Positions 20,351-28,906 of a stretch of 64,000 bases of DNA are shown here, in pieces. Made by a program: the position numbers and the translations under genes. Below the pieces are notes generated by a model. That model ran no database searches. It saw only the letters and a program-made list of their open reading frames with translations, and was not told the origin of the DNA. The DNA comes from Flavobacterium sp. I-STPP5a (GTDB taxonomy: Bacteria; Bacteroidota; Bacteroidia; Flavobacteriales; Flavobacteriaceae), in assembly GCF_009764685.1 (NCBI RefSeq), contig NZ_VHLM01000075.1, forward strand, positions 1 through 64,000, in the 5' to 3' direction. Each line of letters begins with the position of its first letter. Within the stretch, counting starts at the first letter, position 1.

Positions 20351-21193
20351 ATGTCTAAAACGAATTTAGCAGTTATAGTTTGTATTTGTTTGGCAAGTCT
20401 GTTTTCGAATGCTCAGCATCTAAAAATTATGACGTATAATATTCGTCTAGATATTGAGTCTGACAAAGAGAATGACTGGACGCACAGAAAAGATTTTTTT
20501 AATGGGCAAATTCAATTTTATGCACCTGATATTTTTGGAATTCAAGAAGCAAAACCCAATCAGGTATTGGATATAGCAACTGCGCTTCCGCAATACAGTT
20601 ATGTAGGGATTGGAAGAGACGGAGTAGGAAAAGGAGAATCGTCAAATATTTTTTATGCCAAAGAAATATTTAAAGTAATCGAATCCAAGACCTTTTGGCT
20701 ATCGGCAACACCAGAATCCATTTCAATGGGATGGGACGCAGCTTGCAACCGAGTTTGTTCGTATGCACTTTTAAAAAACAAGCAAACAAATAATATGATT
20801 TGGGTCTTTAATACCCATTTAGATCATATAGGTGAAGAAGCTAGAACCAAAGGATTAGAACTAATACTTTCGAAAATAGAGAAATTAAATACTAATAAAT
20901 ATCCCGTTGTTTTGATGGGTGATTTTAATTCAGAACCAGAAACAGAGCGGATTATTAGGTTAAAAAAAATAATGAATGACGCAAAAAGTATTTCGAAAGA
21001 AAAACCTTTTGGACCTTACGGAACTTTTAATAATTTTAAATACAACGAAGCATCAACACATTTGATTGATTACATTTTTTTATCAAAAAGCAACGCTATT
21101 ACTGTTCAAAAATATGCTGTTTTATCGGATGCTAAAGACTTAAAATACCCATCAGATCATTTCCCTGTTTTTATTGAAATTAATTACAAATAA
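20351..21193 (+). CDS. Endonuclease/exonuclease/phosphatase-family protein in the PUL
   Basis: A 280-residue exported protein with signal peptide ending FSNAQ. The EEP (DNase I-like) fold is shown by MTYNIRLD, the metal-binding FGIQEA, VVLMGDFNSEPE and the closing SDHFPVFIEI. Members of this family act on phosphodiesters or phosphomonoesters, yet they recur in Bacteroidota PULs, where their substrate is usually unknown. The gene ends 3 bases before the GH30 lipoprotein gene, so the two are co-transcribed and probably translationally coupled. A role in removing a phosphate-containing decoration, or in scavenging phosphate or DNA at the surface, would be inference. Confidence 0.85.
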   Translation: MSKTNLAVIVCICLASLFSNAQHLKIMTYNIRLDIESDKENDWTHRKDFFNGQIQFYAPDIFGIQEAKPNQVLDIATALPQYSYVGIGRDGVGKGESSNIFYAKEIFKVIESKTFWLSATPESISMGWDAACNRVCSYALLKNKQTNNMIWVFNTHLDHIGEEARTKGLELILSKIEKLNTNKYPVVLMGDFNSEPETERIIRLKKIMNDAKSISKEKPFGPYGTFNNFKYNEASTHLIDYIFLSKSNAITVQKYAVLSDAKDLKYPSDHFPVFIEINYK

Positions 21194-21196
21194 ACA

Positions 21197-22651
21197 ATGA
21201 AAAAAATACATCAAATAGGAAAGTTATTTTTTATAATAGCTTTTTCAGCCATGAACATTAGTTGTTCCTCTTCAAATGATGGAGGGGATTCACCAACTCC
21301 TACGCCAACTCCGGTAGTAAAGAATGAAGTTGATTTTTGGCTAACTAAAGGGAATCAATCGGTTCTTTTGCAAAAGCAAACCAATATTTTAGCTTTTGGA
21401 AGTAAAGCAAATATTTATCAGAATATTGAAATTAACGATACTCAAAAGTATCAAACCGTGGATGGTTTTGGGTTTACATTGACTGGAGGTAGTGCTCAAG
21501 TGATTAATCAGTTAGCTACTCAAAAAAAGAAAGATTTACTGCAGGAATTATTTGGTTCAAGTGATGCTTCAATTGGACTGAGTTACTTAAGAATTAGTAT
21601 TGGTGCATCTGATTTGAATGCGACTCCTTTTACTTATGACGATATGCCATCAGGTCAAACAGATGTTAGTTTGACTAATTTTAGTCTGGCTCCTGATAAG
21701 ATAGATTTGATTCCGTTGTTGAAAGAAATTTTGGCAATCAATCCGAATATTAAAATAATGGGATCACCATGGACCGCACCACTTTGGATGAAAGACAATT
21801 CAAGTTTTGTAGGAGGTAGTCTACAGCCTAAATATTATGAAGTATATGCTCAGTATTTTGTAAAATTCATTCAAAAAATGAAAGCGGAAGGAATTACAAT
21901 CGATGCGATTACTCCTCAAAATGAACCTTTACACGGGGGTAACAATCCGAGTATGGTAATGACTGCCTTACAGCAGGCTGATTTTATAAAAAATAACTTA
22001 GGTCCAGCATTTAAATCAAACAACATTACTACTAAGATTATTACTTATGATCATAATTGTGATAATCCACAATATCCAATAACAATCTTAAAAGACGCTG
22101 TAGCTTACCCTTTTGTAACTGGTTCTGCATTTCATTTATATGGAGGTGATATTAGTGCACTTTCCAACGTTCATGATGCATTTCCAGATAAGGAGGTTTA
22201 TTTCACAGAGCAATACACTTCATCTGCAGGATCATTTGACGGAGATTTAAAATGGCAAGTAAAAAATGTAATTATTGGTTCCATGCGAAATTGGAGTAAA
22301 ATTGCATTACAGTGGAATCTTGCTAATGACGGTACTTTTGGTCCTCATACACAAGGAGGATGCACAACGTGTAAGGGAGCAATAACGATAAACAGCACCG
22401 AATCATTAACCCGTAACGTTGGTTATTACATAGCAGCTCATGCTTCTAAGTTTGTGCCTGCGGGCTCTGTTAGAATTGGTAGTGCTATTGTAGGCAATTT
22501 ACAAAATGTGGCTTTTAAAACTCCTGAAGGAAAAAAAGTTCTATTGGTTCTTAACGACGGAAGTGCTCCAGAATTATTCAATATTAAATACAATGGAAAA
22601 TGGATTACTAGTTCACTAGAAGCAGGAGCAGTAGGAACATATATCTGGTAA
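21197..22651 (+). CDS. GH30 glycoside hydrolase lipoprotein (beta-1,6-glucanase-like)
   Basis: A 484-residue surface lipoprotein (lipobox NISC, C23) with a Pro/Thr linker SPTPTPTPV. The GH30 fold is seen in QTVDGFGFTLTGGSAQ, SPWTAPLWMKD, the acid/base E243 (TPQNEPLHGG) and the nucleophile E338 (VYFTEQYTSSAG). A C-terminal beta-sandwich ends the protein. GH30 includes beta-1,6-glucanases, glucosylceramidases and beta-xylosidases. With a laminarinase next door, beta-1,6-glucanase activity on branches or on fungal glucan is the most likely role, not proven by motif. It is paralogous to the next gene, 37 bases downstream. Confidence 0.88.
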   Translation: MKKIHQIGKLFFIIAFSAMNISCSSSNDGGDSPTPTPTPVVKNEVDFWLTKGNQSVLLQKQTNILAFGSKANIYQNIEINDTQKYQTVDGFGFTLTGGSAQVINQLATQKKKDLLQELFGSSDASIGLSYLRISIGASDLNATPFTYDDMPSGQTDVSLTNFSLAPDKIDLIPLLKEILAINPNIKIMGSPWTAPLWMKDNSSFVGGSLQPKYYEVYAQYFVKFIQKMKAEGITIDAITPQNEPLHGGNNPSMVMTALQQADFIKNNLGPAFKSNNITTKIITYDHNCDNPQYPITILKDAVAYPFVTGSAFHLYGGDISALSNVHDAFPDKEVYFTEQYTSSAGSFDGDLKWQVKNVIIGSMRNWSKIALQWNLANDGTFGPHTQGGCTTCKGAITINSTESLTRNVGYYIAAHASKFVPAGSVRIGSAIVGNLQNVAFKTPEGKKVLLVLNDGSAPELFNIKYNGKWITSSLEAGAVGTYIW

Positions 22652-22688
22652 TAAAGCATCTATAAAATTAATTTTCACTATTTAAATT

Positions 22689-24146
22689 ATGAAAAAAATA
22701 ACTACCACGTTAGTGGTGCTATCTTCATTTTTTGTTTTTGCGCAGCAAAAAAGTAAATCAAAAAATCAATCTTTTAGTTCAATTGGCAAAACAGTTACAG
22801 TTTATACAACAGCCGAAAGTACTAATTTAAGATTAACAAAAACGGATAATGTAACGTTTTCAGAATTAATTCAGCCTACTGAAACACAGATTTGTGTTTT
22901 TGTAAATCCAGACAAAACGTTTCAATCCTTACTAGGAATTGGAGGTGCAGTTACGGATGCCAGTGCCGAAGTTTTTGCCAAATTATCGAGTGACAAAAAG
23001 CAAGAATTCTTGAATGCATATTACAGTAAAGACAAAGGAATTGGATATTCTTTGATGCGAACCACAATTCACAGTTCGGATTTTGCTTCTGGAAGTTATA
23101 CCTATGTAAAAGAAGGCGATACTGAATTGAAAACTTTTTCTGTAGAACATGATAGAGATTTTAAAATCCCACTGATTAAAAAAGCAACAGAGACAGCTGG
23201 CGGAAAAATAACTTTATATGCAAGTCCATGGAGCCCTCCCGCTTTTATGAAAAGTAATAAAGGTATGCTCAAAGGTGGGACTCTTTTGCCAGAGTATTTC
23301 CAGTCTTGGGCAATGTATTATACCAAGTTTGTAAAAGCCTATGAAAAGGAAGGGATTCCAATTTGGGGTATTTCAATTCAAAATGAACCAATGGCAGTTC
23401 AAACATGGGAATCCTGTGTGTTTACTGCTGAAGCTGAGCGGGATTTCTTAAAGAATTTCCTTGGTCCAACAATGAAAAAAGAAGGCTTAGGAGCTAAAAA
23501 AATAATAGTTTGGGACCACAATCGAGATTTGATGGTGCAACGTGCCAATACTATTTTTGGAGATCCAGAAGCAGCAAAATATGCTTGGGGAATGGGTTTT
23601 CATTGGTACGAAACTTGGGCGGGTGGTTCCCCAATGTTTGATAATGTAGCCCGTGTGCATGAAGCGTATCCTGATAAAAACTTGCTGTTTACCGAAGGTT
23701 GCGTAGAAAAATTTGATTCCAAAAACTACCAACTGTGGGCCAATGGAGAGCGTTATGGAAATTCTATGATAAACGATTTTAATAACGGAACTGTAGGTTG
23801 GACAGATTGGAATATTCTTTTGGATGAAAAGGGTGGGCCCAATCATGTAGGAAATTTTTGTTTTGCACCCATTCATGCGGACACTACAACGGGTGAATTA
23901 ATTTATACACCATCGTATTACTATATTGGACATTTTTCAAAATTCATTCGTCCAGAAGCCAAAAGAGTGAGTACTGCTGTGAGCAGAAGTAGTTTGTTGA
24001 GTACTTCATTTTTAAATAAAGATGGTAAAATGGTAACTGTTGTAATGAATCAAAGTGAGGCTAGTGTAATTTACAATTTGTGTGTAGGAACTCAAGCTAC
24101 CCAAATTACTATTTTGCCAAATGCAATTCAAACATTGGTTTATTAA
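22689..24146 (+). CDS. GH30 glycoside hydrolase, second paralogue, periplasmic or secreted
   Basis: A 485-residue enzyme with an ordinary signal peptide (FFVFAQ) and no lipobox. GH30 motifs are LLGIGGAVTDASAEVF, SPWSPPAFMKSNKGMLKGG, the acid/base E233 (ISIQNEPMAVQTWESC) and the nucleophile E336 (LLFTEGCVE). The WNILLDEKGGPNHVGNFC segment is typical of GH30 subfamilies 1 and 3. It differs clearly from the upstream lipoprotein GH30, so the pair probably splits the work: surface cutting by the lipoprotein and periplasmic processing by this one. A perfect hairpin follows the gene and probably ends the transcript. Confidence 0.88.
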   Translation: MKKITTTLVVLSSFFVFAQQKSKSKNQSFSSIGKTVTVYTTAESTNLRLTKTDNVTFSELIQPTETQICVFVNPDKTFQSLLGIGGAVTDASAEVFAKLSSDKKQEFLNAYYSKDKGIGYSLMRTTIHSSDFASGSYTYVKEGDTELKTFSVEHDRDFKIPLIKKATETAGGKITLYASPWSPPAFMKSNKGMLKGGTLLPEYFQSWAMYYTKFVKAYEKEGIPIWGISIQNEPMAVQTWESCVFTAEAERDFLKNFLGPTMKKEGLGAKKIIVWDHNRDLMVQRANTIFGDPEAAKYAWGMGFHWYETWAGGSPMFDNVARVHEAYPDKNLLFTEGCVEKFDSKNYQLWANGERYGNSMINDFNNGTVGWTDWNILLDEKGGPNHVGNFCFAPIHADTTTGELIYTPSYYYIGHFSKFIRPEAKRVSTAVSRSSLLSTSFLNKDGKMVTVVMNQSEASVIYNLCVGTQATQITILPNAIQTLVY

Positions 24147-24205
24147 GGTAATAGGCTAATCTTTTTCTTATAGATTTAAGTATAAAACTAATTACAAAAT
24201 ATAGC

Positions 24206-24230
24206 CTAAAAGGTCTTAATGACCTTTTAG
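24206..24230 (+). terminator. Perfect 10-bp hairpin after the GH30 genes
   Basis: CTAAAAGGTC and GACCTTTTAG pair perfectly around TTAAT. It is not followed by a long T-run, so termination may be partial. It lies in the 220-bp gap before the GH5 gene. Confidence 0.55.
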
Positions 24231-24366
24231 AATTGCTCCTTACAGATCATATTCATTAATGCTACATATTTTTAGTATTGATCTATTGATGTCTGGTTGA
24301 AAAGTGATTTTTTTTGAGATCAACTCTTTTGTATAATCTTTATATAATATTAACTAACCAAAAACT

Positions 24367-26292
24367 ATGAAGAACAATAAACCAAAAACCAGAATAAACC
24401 AGAAACTTAGATTTCAACAAAGTAGTATTAGCATGATGCTCTTATTTCTTTGTTTACAAGTAAACTCCCAGAGACTGATTGTTTCAAACACAGGAGCTAA
24501 GATACTCAAAGACGGAAACCCTATAACCTTAAGAGGTGTGAATTTTGGCAATTGGCTTGTTTGGGAGGGATACATGATGAATATTGAACCAGGTGGCAAT
24601 TTACGAGAAAAATCGCCTACTCAAATTAGAGGATTATTTAAAGACTTATTTGGAAATGATGAAGCGAAAACAGTAAGTTTTGAAAATAATTGGAGAAATT
24701 CATACATCACAAATTCTGATTTTGCACAAGCAAAAGCGCTAGGTTATAACGTTATTAGAATCCCGTTTGCATATAATATGTTTTGGAATCAAAATACTGG
24801 TACTCTTACTAATGACGGATTCATTTGGCTAGATAAAGCAGTGACTTGGGCCAAAAACAATAATATACACGTAATTCTTTGTTTGCATACAGCACCAGGT
24901 TATCAAAGTAAAAGTTATACTTGCGACAATCCAAACGGTGCTATACCAGATTTTTGGAACAACTGGAACAATGTTAACATTGCTGCGAGTATTTGGAATC
25001 ATATAGCAAATCATTATAAAAATTTTGTTGGTAACGAGTGGATTGCTGGCTATGACCTACTTAATGAACCAGTTTTGGACAATGGAAATGGTCAAAAAAG
25101 TAGTTTAATGGCTTCTTATAAAGTAATGACTGCAAGAATCAGAGAGGTCGATTCAAATCATCTCATTTTTGCACAAGGAAATTATTATGGCAGTGATTTT
25201 TATGATATGTTGCAACGATGGGACTCAAACCTCGTATTCGAAAATCATTATTATGGACCACAAGGGCAGTTAGATCCCAATCCTGATTTGAATTTAATAA
25301 AAGGACAAGGTGCCGCATTGAATATTCCTGTATGGGCGGGAGAATTTGGAGAAAATACCTTGGATTGGATTCGTGATGCCAGAATAGATTATGATGCTGC
25401 CAACGTTGGTTGGGCATTTTGGGCTTGGAAAAGACAATACACCGATCGATCTATTTACTCTTTTCCTGGTACTCCAAAATGGGATGCGCTTTGTAATTAT
25501 GTGAAATTTGGAAGTGCCAAACCTAGTATAGCTGATGCAATAACAGCAACTAATGAAATTTGTAATAAATCTTTATTAGCCAATTGTAATTTAGTCAGCA
25601 CATTACAAGACAGGCTCAGACCTATTGCTCCTATTGGCAGCGTAATAGCACTCCAAAATAGCGGTAAATATGTTTCTTCAAACAATAGCGTGGGAGTGGT
25701 AACTGCAGATAGAGGTACAGCTCAAGGTTGGGAAAAATTTACAGTTGTAAATGCGGGGGACAATAAAATTGCTCTAAAAGACAGTAATGGAAAATATATG
25801 AATTCGCAAAACGGAGCTTCACCTGTTACGTCTAATAGTACTGCTGTTAGTGGATGGGAATCATTTGAGTGGATTAATATTGGACAACAAGTAGCCTTAA
25901 AAGGATTCAATGGAAAATTTCTTTGTTCAGAAGGAGGCGCAGTTACTGGCATGAATTGTAACAGAGAATCCGTGTCTGGTTGGGAATCTTTTAATTACGC
26001 TTCAACTACTGCAAAAATATCGGTTGAAAAGACTCTAATAAATGAGAATGAGTTTGCCGTATTTCCAAATCCAGTTTCTGATAAATTAAATTTTAGTGTT
26101 CCAGAAGGCTTTACCAAATACACTGCACAAATCTTTGACCTTACTGGCAAACAATATTCAATCACAAAAATAGATTCAAAAGAAAGTACAAATTCAATAG
26201 ACATGAATAATTTACCTGATGGAGTTTATATTTTACGCTTGACCAATAACCTCGAAGTTAAATCTGCAATCGTAATAAAGAAAAGTCGTTAA
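24367..26292 (+). CDS. GH5 glycoside hydrolase with fascin-like beta-trefoil and T9SS tail
   Basis: A 641-residue secreted enzyme. An N-terminal signal region (MMLLFLCLQVNSQ) leads into a GH5 domain: LRGVNFGNWLVWEGYMM, acid/base E234 (YDLLNEPVLD) and nucleophile E326 (VWAGEFGEN). The opening NFGNWL and the GH5 architecture resemble exo-beta-1,3-glucanase/beta-glucan-active members. Residues about 424-545 hold three repeats of the type KYVSS/GKYMNS/GKFLCSE with WE(K/S)F, a fascin-like beta-trefoil that often binds carbohydrate. The C-terminus (about 562-641, FAVFPNPVSDKLNF ... LPDGVYILRLTNN) is a T9SS type A sorting domain, so the protein is exported by type IX secretion, unlike the lipoprotein enzymes of this PUL. 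Confidence 0.9.
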   Translation: MKNNKPKTRINQKLRFQQSSISMMLLFLCLQVNSQRLIVSNTGAKILKDGNPITLRGVNFGNWLVWEGYMMNIEPGGNLREKSPTQIRGLFKDLFGNDEAKTVSFENNWRNSYITNSDFAQAKALGYNVIRIPFAYNMFWNQNTGTLTNDGFIWLDKAVTWAKNNNIHVILCLHTAPGYQSKSYTCDNPNGAIPDFWNNWNNVNIAASIWNHIANHYKNFVGNEWIAGYDLLNEPVLDNGNGQKSSLMASYKVMTARIREVDSNHLIFAQGNYYGSDFYDMLQRWDSNLVFENHYYGPQGQLDPNPDLNLIKGQGAALNIPVWAGEFGENTLDWIRDARIDYDAANVGWAFWAWKRQYTDRSIYSFPGTPKWDALCNYVKFGSAKPSIADAITATNEICNKSLLANCNLVSTLQDRLRPIAPIGSVIALQNSGKYVSSNNSVGVVTADRGTAQGWEKFTVVNAGDNKIALKDSNGKYMNSQNGASPVTSNSTAVSGWESFEWINIGQQVALKGFNGKFLCSEGGAVTGMNCNRESVSGWESFNYASTTAKISVEKTLINENEFAVFPNPVSDKLNFSVPEGFTKYTAQIFDLTGKQYSITKIDSKESTNSIDMNNLPDGVYILRLTNNLEVKSAIVIKKSR

Positions 26293-26398
26293 AAGTGATT
26301 TTAGGCACGTTCATTTATTCTAAAGTAAGTAGAATAAAGGGAATTCAATAACCTATCGCAACAAAACAGACATACTATAATACTTGCATAAAACTCCC

Positions 26399-26640
26399 GG
26401 AGACCTAGAAAAAGATGCTGCAATATCTAATCACGATGCTTTAAAACCATCGCTCTGGGAGCAAATGCAAAAATAAAAGTTGAGGTGTTTAAGCAAAATA
26501 GATTCTATTTATTAGCTAACAAGCTACACTCAAAAAATAAAGTTCTAAAACAAAGAATCAATATAATTCGCGGATAATTCGCAGGAGGAAATTTTAATCT
26601 TGATTTTTTGGAGTTTAAAAAAGAAGCTAAATCAGACTAG
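26399..26640 (+). pseudogene. Decayed 3' end of a carbohydrate-active gene (CBM6-like end)
   Basis: Between the GH5 and GH3 genes, a broken frame reads GDLEKDAAISNHDALK from 26399, shifts frame at the A-run near 26443, continues as TIALGANAKIKVEVFK and INIIRG, meets an in-frame TAA at 26575-26577, and ends in FAGGNFNLDFLEFKKEAKSD with TAG at 26638-26640. The GGxFNLDFLEF ending is typical of CBM6-type sandwiches attached to glycoside hydrolases. One frameshift and one stop make this a relic. No N-terminal part was found, so most of the gene was lost, perhaps when the GH3 block arrived. Confidence 0.6.
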
Positions 26641-26672
26641 TGATTTGGCTCATTGCATATAAAATTTTAATA

Positions 26673-28892
26673 ATGAAGAAAACAATAACATTAGCACTAC
26701 TATTCTTTTCGGTTTTTGCCTTTTCGCAACAGCAAACCACAGATCAGAAGGTAGAAATTTTGCTAAAGAAAATGACGCTCGAAGAGAAAATTGGCCAACT
26801 CAACCAATACACAGGAGACAATGCCGCTACGGGACCTATTACCATTAATTCCAATAAACAAAGTGAAATTAAAAAAGGACTAATTGGTTCCATGTTAAAT
26901 ATTTTGGGAACAAAATATACACGGCAATACCAAGAATTAGCCATGCAATCCCGATTGAAAATTCCTTTGCTTTTTGGTCAAGATGTGATTCATGGATACA
27001 AAACAACTTTCCCAATTCCGCTGGCCGAAGCGGCAAGTTGGGATTTAACTGCTATAGAACTTTCGGCCAGAATAGCGGCAACCGAAGCTGCTGCCTCAGG
27101 AATTCACTGGACATTTGCGCCAATGGTGGATATTTCCCTTGACCCGCGCTGGGGTAGAGTGATGGAAGGTGCCGGTGAAGACACCTATTTGGGTTCAAAA
27201 ATTGCCTATGCCAGAGTCAAAGGATTTCAAGGCAACTTGGGCGATGTGAATTCGGTTATGGCTTGCGTCAAACATTTTGCGGCCTATGGAGCAGCCATTG
27301 GCGGACGCGATTACAACTCGGTTGACATGAGCAACAGAATGCTTTGGGAAACCTATTTACCACCTTTCAAAGCAGCTCTGGATGCGGGCGCTGCCACTTT
27401 CATGAATTCGTTTAATGACCTTAACGGAATACCGGCGAGTGGAAATACCTATTTGCTTAGGGATATCTTGAAAGGAAAATGGAATTTCCAAGGTTTTGTG
27501 GTTTCCGATTGGGGTTCCATAGGCGAAATGGTGGATCACGGTTACGTAAAAGACAACAAAGAAGCAGCTCTAGCCTCAATAACTGCCGGAAGTGATATGG
27601 ATATGGAAAGTAATGCGTATCGTTATCATTTGGAACAATTGGTAAAAGAAAACAAGGTCCCGGTTGCATTAATTGACGATGCAGTAAAAAGAATTTTGCG
27701 CAAGAAATTTGCATTGGGGTTGTTTGATGACCCTTATAAATTTTGTAACCTAGAAAGGGAGCAAAGAGAACTGAATAATCCGGAACATACCAAAGCGGCC
27801 AGAGAAATAGCCACCAAAAGTATTGTTCTCTTGAAAAATGAAAGAGATGTTTTGCCACTTTCCAAAGGATTAAAAACGATCGCTTTTATCGGGCCAATGG
27901 TAAAATCCAAAAGAGACAATCACGGATTTTGGGCTGTTGATTTAAAAGAGGTTGATTCCACTTATATTGTTTCCCAATGGGAAGGCTTGGAGAACAAAGT
28001 AGGTAAAAGAACCAAAATTTTGTATGCCAAAGGATGCGGTGTAGAAAGTAAAAGCAAAGAAGGTTTTGCAGATGCTTTGTTGGTTGCCAGCCAAGCAGAG
28101 GTTATCATTTTGAGTATTGGAGAAAACTTCAATAAAAGCGGGGAAGCCAAGAGCAAAAGCAACCTGCAATTACCCGGAGTTCAGGAAGATTTAATCAAAG
28201 AACTCCAAAAAACGGGTAAGCCAATAGTGATTTTGATAAATGCGGGAAGACCACTCGTTTTTGACTGGATTGCCGATAATATGCCAACTATTGTGTACAC
28301 TTGGTGGCTTGGTTCTGAGGCGGGAAATGCCATTGCCGATGTTCTTTTTGGGGATTATAATCCTTCTGGAAAATTACCAATGTCATTCCCAAGAACCGAA
28401 GGACAGATTCCGATTTATTACAACCATTTTAATACAGGAAGGCCTTCCATCAATGAAGATAAAGTGTATAAATCCGCCTATATTGATTTGCCCAATTTTC
28501 CAAAATTTCCGTTTGGATACGGATTGAGTTATACGACTTTCGAATATTCGGATTTGAAATTGTCTCAAAAAACAATGAAAAACAATGAATCGATTACGGT
28601 TTCGATGAACATAAAAAATGCGGGAAGCGTTAAAGGGGAAGAAGTGGTGCAGCTGTATTTGAGAGACAAAGTAGGTTCTGTGGTGCGCCCGATAATCGAG
28701 CTGAAAGATTTTCAAAAAATCAGTTTGAATCGAGGGGAAACCAAAACCATTCAGTTTACGATAGACAATCAAAAACTGTCGTTTTACAACAATGCATTGG
28801 AGTTTGTTTCGGAACCGGGCGATTTTGATCTGATGATTGGGTCGTCTTCGGCAGATATCCGTTTGAGAGACAGTTTTGAATTGGTTAAATGA
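26673..28892 (+). CDS. GH3 beta-glucosidase
   Basis: A 739-residue exported exo-enzyme. The ATG at 26673 is chosen over an in-frame GTG at 26640, because it starts directly at the signal peptide MKKTITLALLFFSVFAFSQ. The GH3 N-terminal barrel shows EEKIGQLNQYTG, FGQDVIHGYKTTFPIPLAEA and the catalytic nucleophile D279 in FVVSDWGSIGE. The second domain and a C-terminal FN3-like domain (GEEVVQLYLRDKVGSVVRP) complete the usual BglX-like layout. It should release glucose from beta-gluco-oligosaccharides in the periplasm. The DNA looks richer in G+C than the preceding PUL genes, and several long antisense frames appear as a by-product, so it may have a different origin. Confidence 0.93.
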   Translation: MKKTITLALLFFSVFAFSQQQTTDQKVEILLKKMTLEEKIGQLNQYTGDNAATGPITINSNKQSEIKKGLIGSMLNILGTKYTRQYQELAMQSRLKIPLLFGQDVIHGYKTTFPIPLAEAASWDLTAIELSARIAATEAAASGIHWTFAPMVDISLDPRWGRVMEGAGEDTYLGSKIAYARVKGFQGNLGDVNSVMACVKHFAAYGAAIGGRDYNSVDMSNRMLWETYLPPFKAALDAGAATFMNSFNDLNGIPASGNTYLLRDILKGKWNFQGFVVSDWGSIGEMVDHGYVKDNKEAALASITAGSDMDMESNAYRYHLEQLVKENKVPVALIDDAVKRILRKKFALGLFDDPYKFCNLEREQRELNNPEHTKAAREIATKSIVLLKNERDVLPLSKGLKTIAFIGPMVKSKRDNHGFWAVDLKEVDSTYIVSQWEGLENKVGKRTKILYAKGCGVESKSKEGFADALLVASQAEVIILSIGENFNKSGEAKSKSNLQLPGVQEDLIKELQKTGKPIVILINAGRPLVFDWIADNMPTIVYTWWLGSEAGNAIADVLFGDYNPSGKLPMSFPRTEGQIPIYYNHFNTGRPSINEDKVYKSAYIDLPNFPKFPFGYGLSYTTFEYSDLKLSQKTMKNNESITVSMNIKNAGSVKGEEVVQLYLRDKVGSVVRPIIELKDFQKISLNRGETKTIQFTIDNQKLSFYNNALEFVSEPGDFDLMIGSSSADIRLRDSFELVK

Positions 28893-28906
28893 CTTAAATA
28901 ATTTAT

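Noticed and set aside
26640..26672. GTG start for the GH3 gene
   Set aside because: It overlaps the TAG of the upstream relic and adds residues before a perfect signal peptide that begins at 26673.
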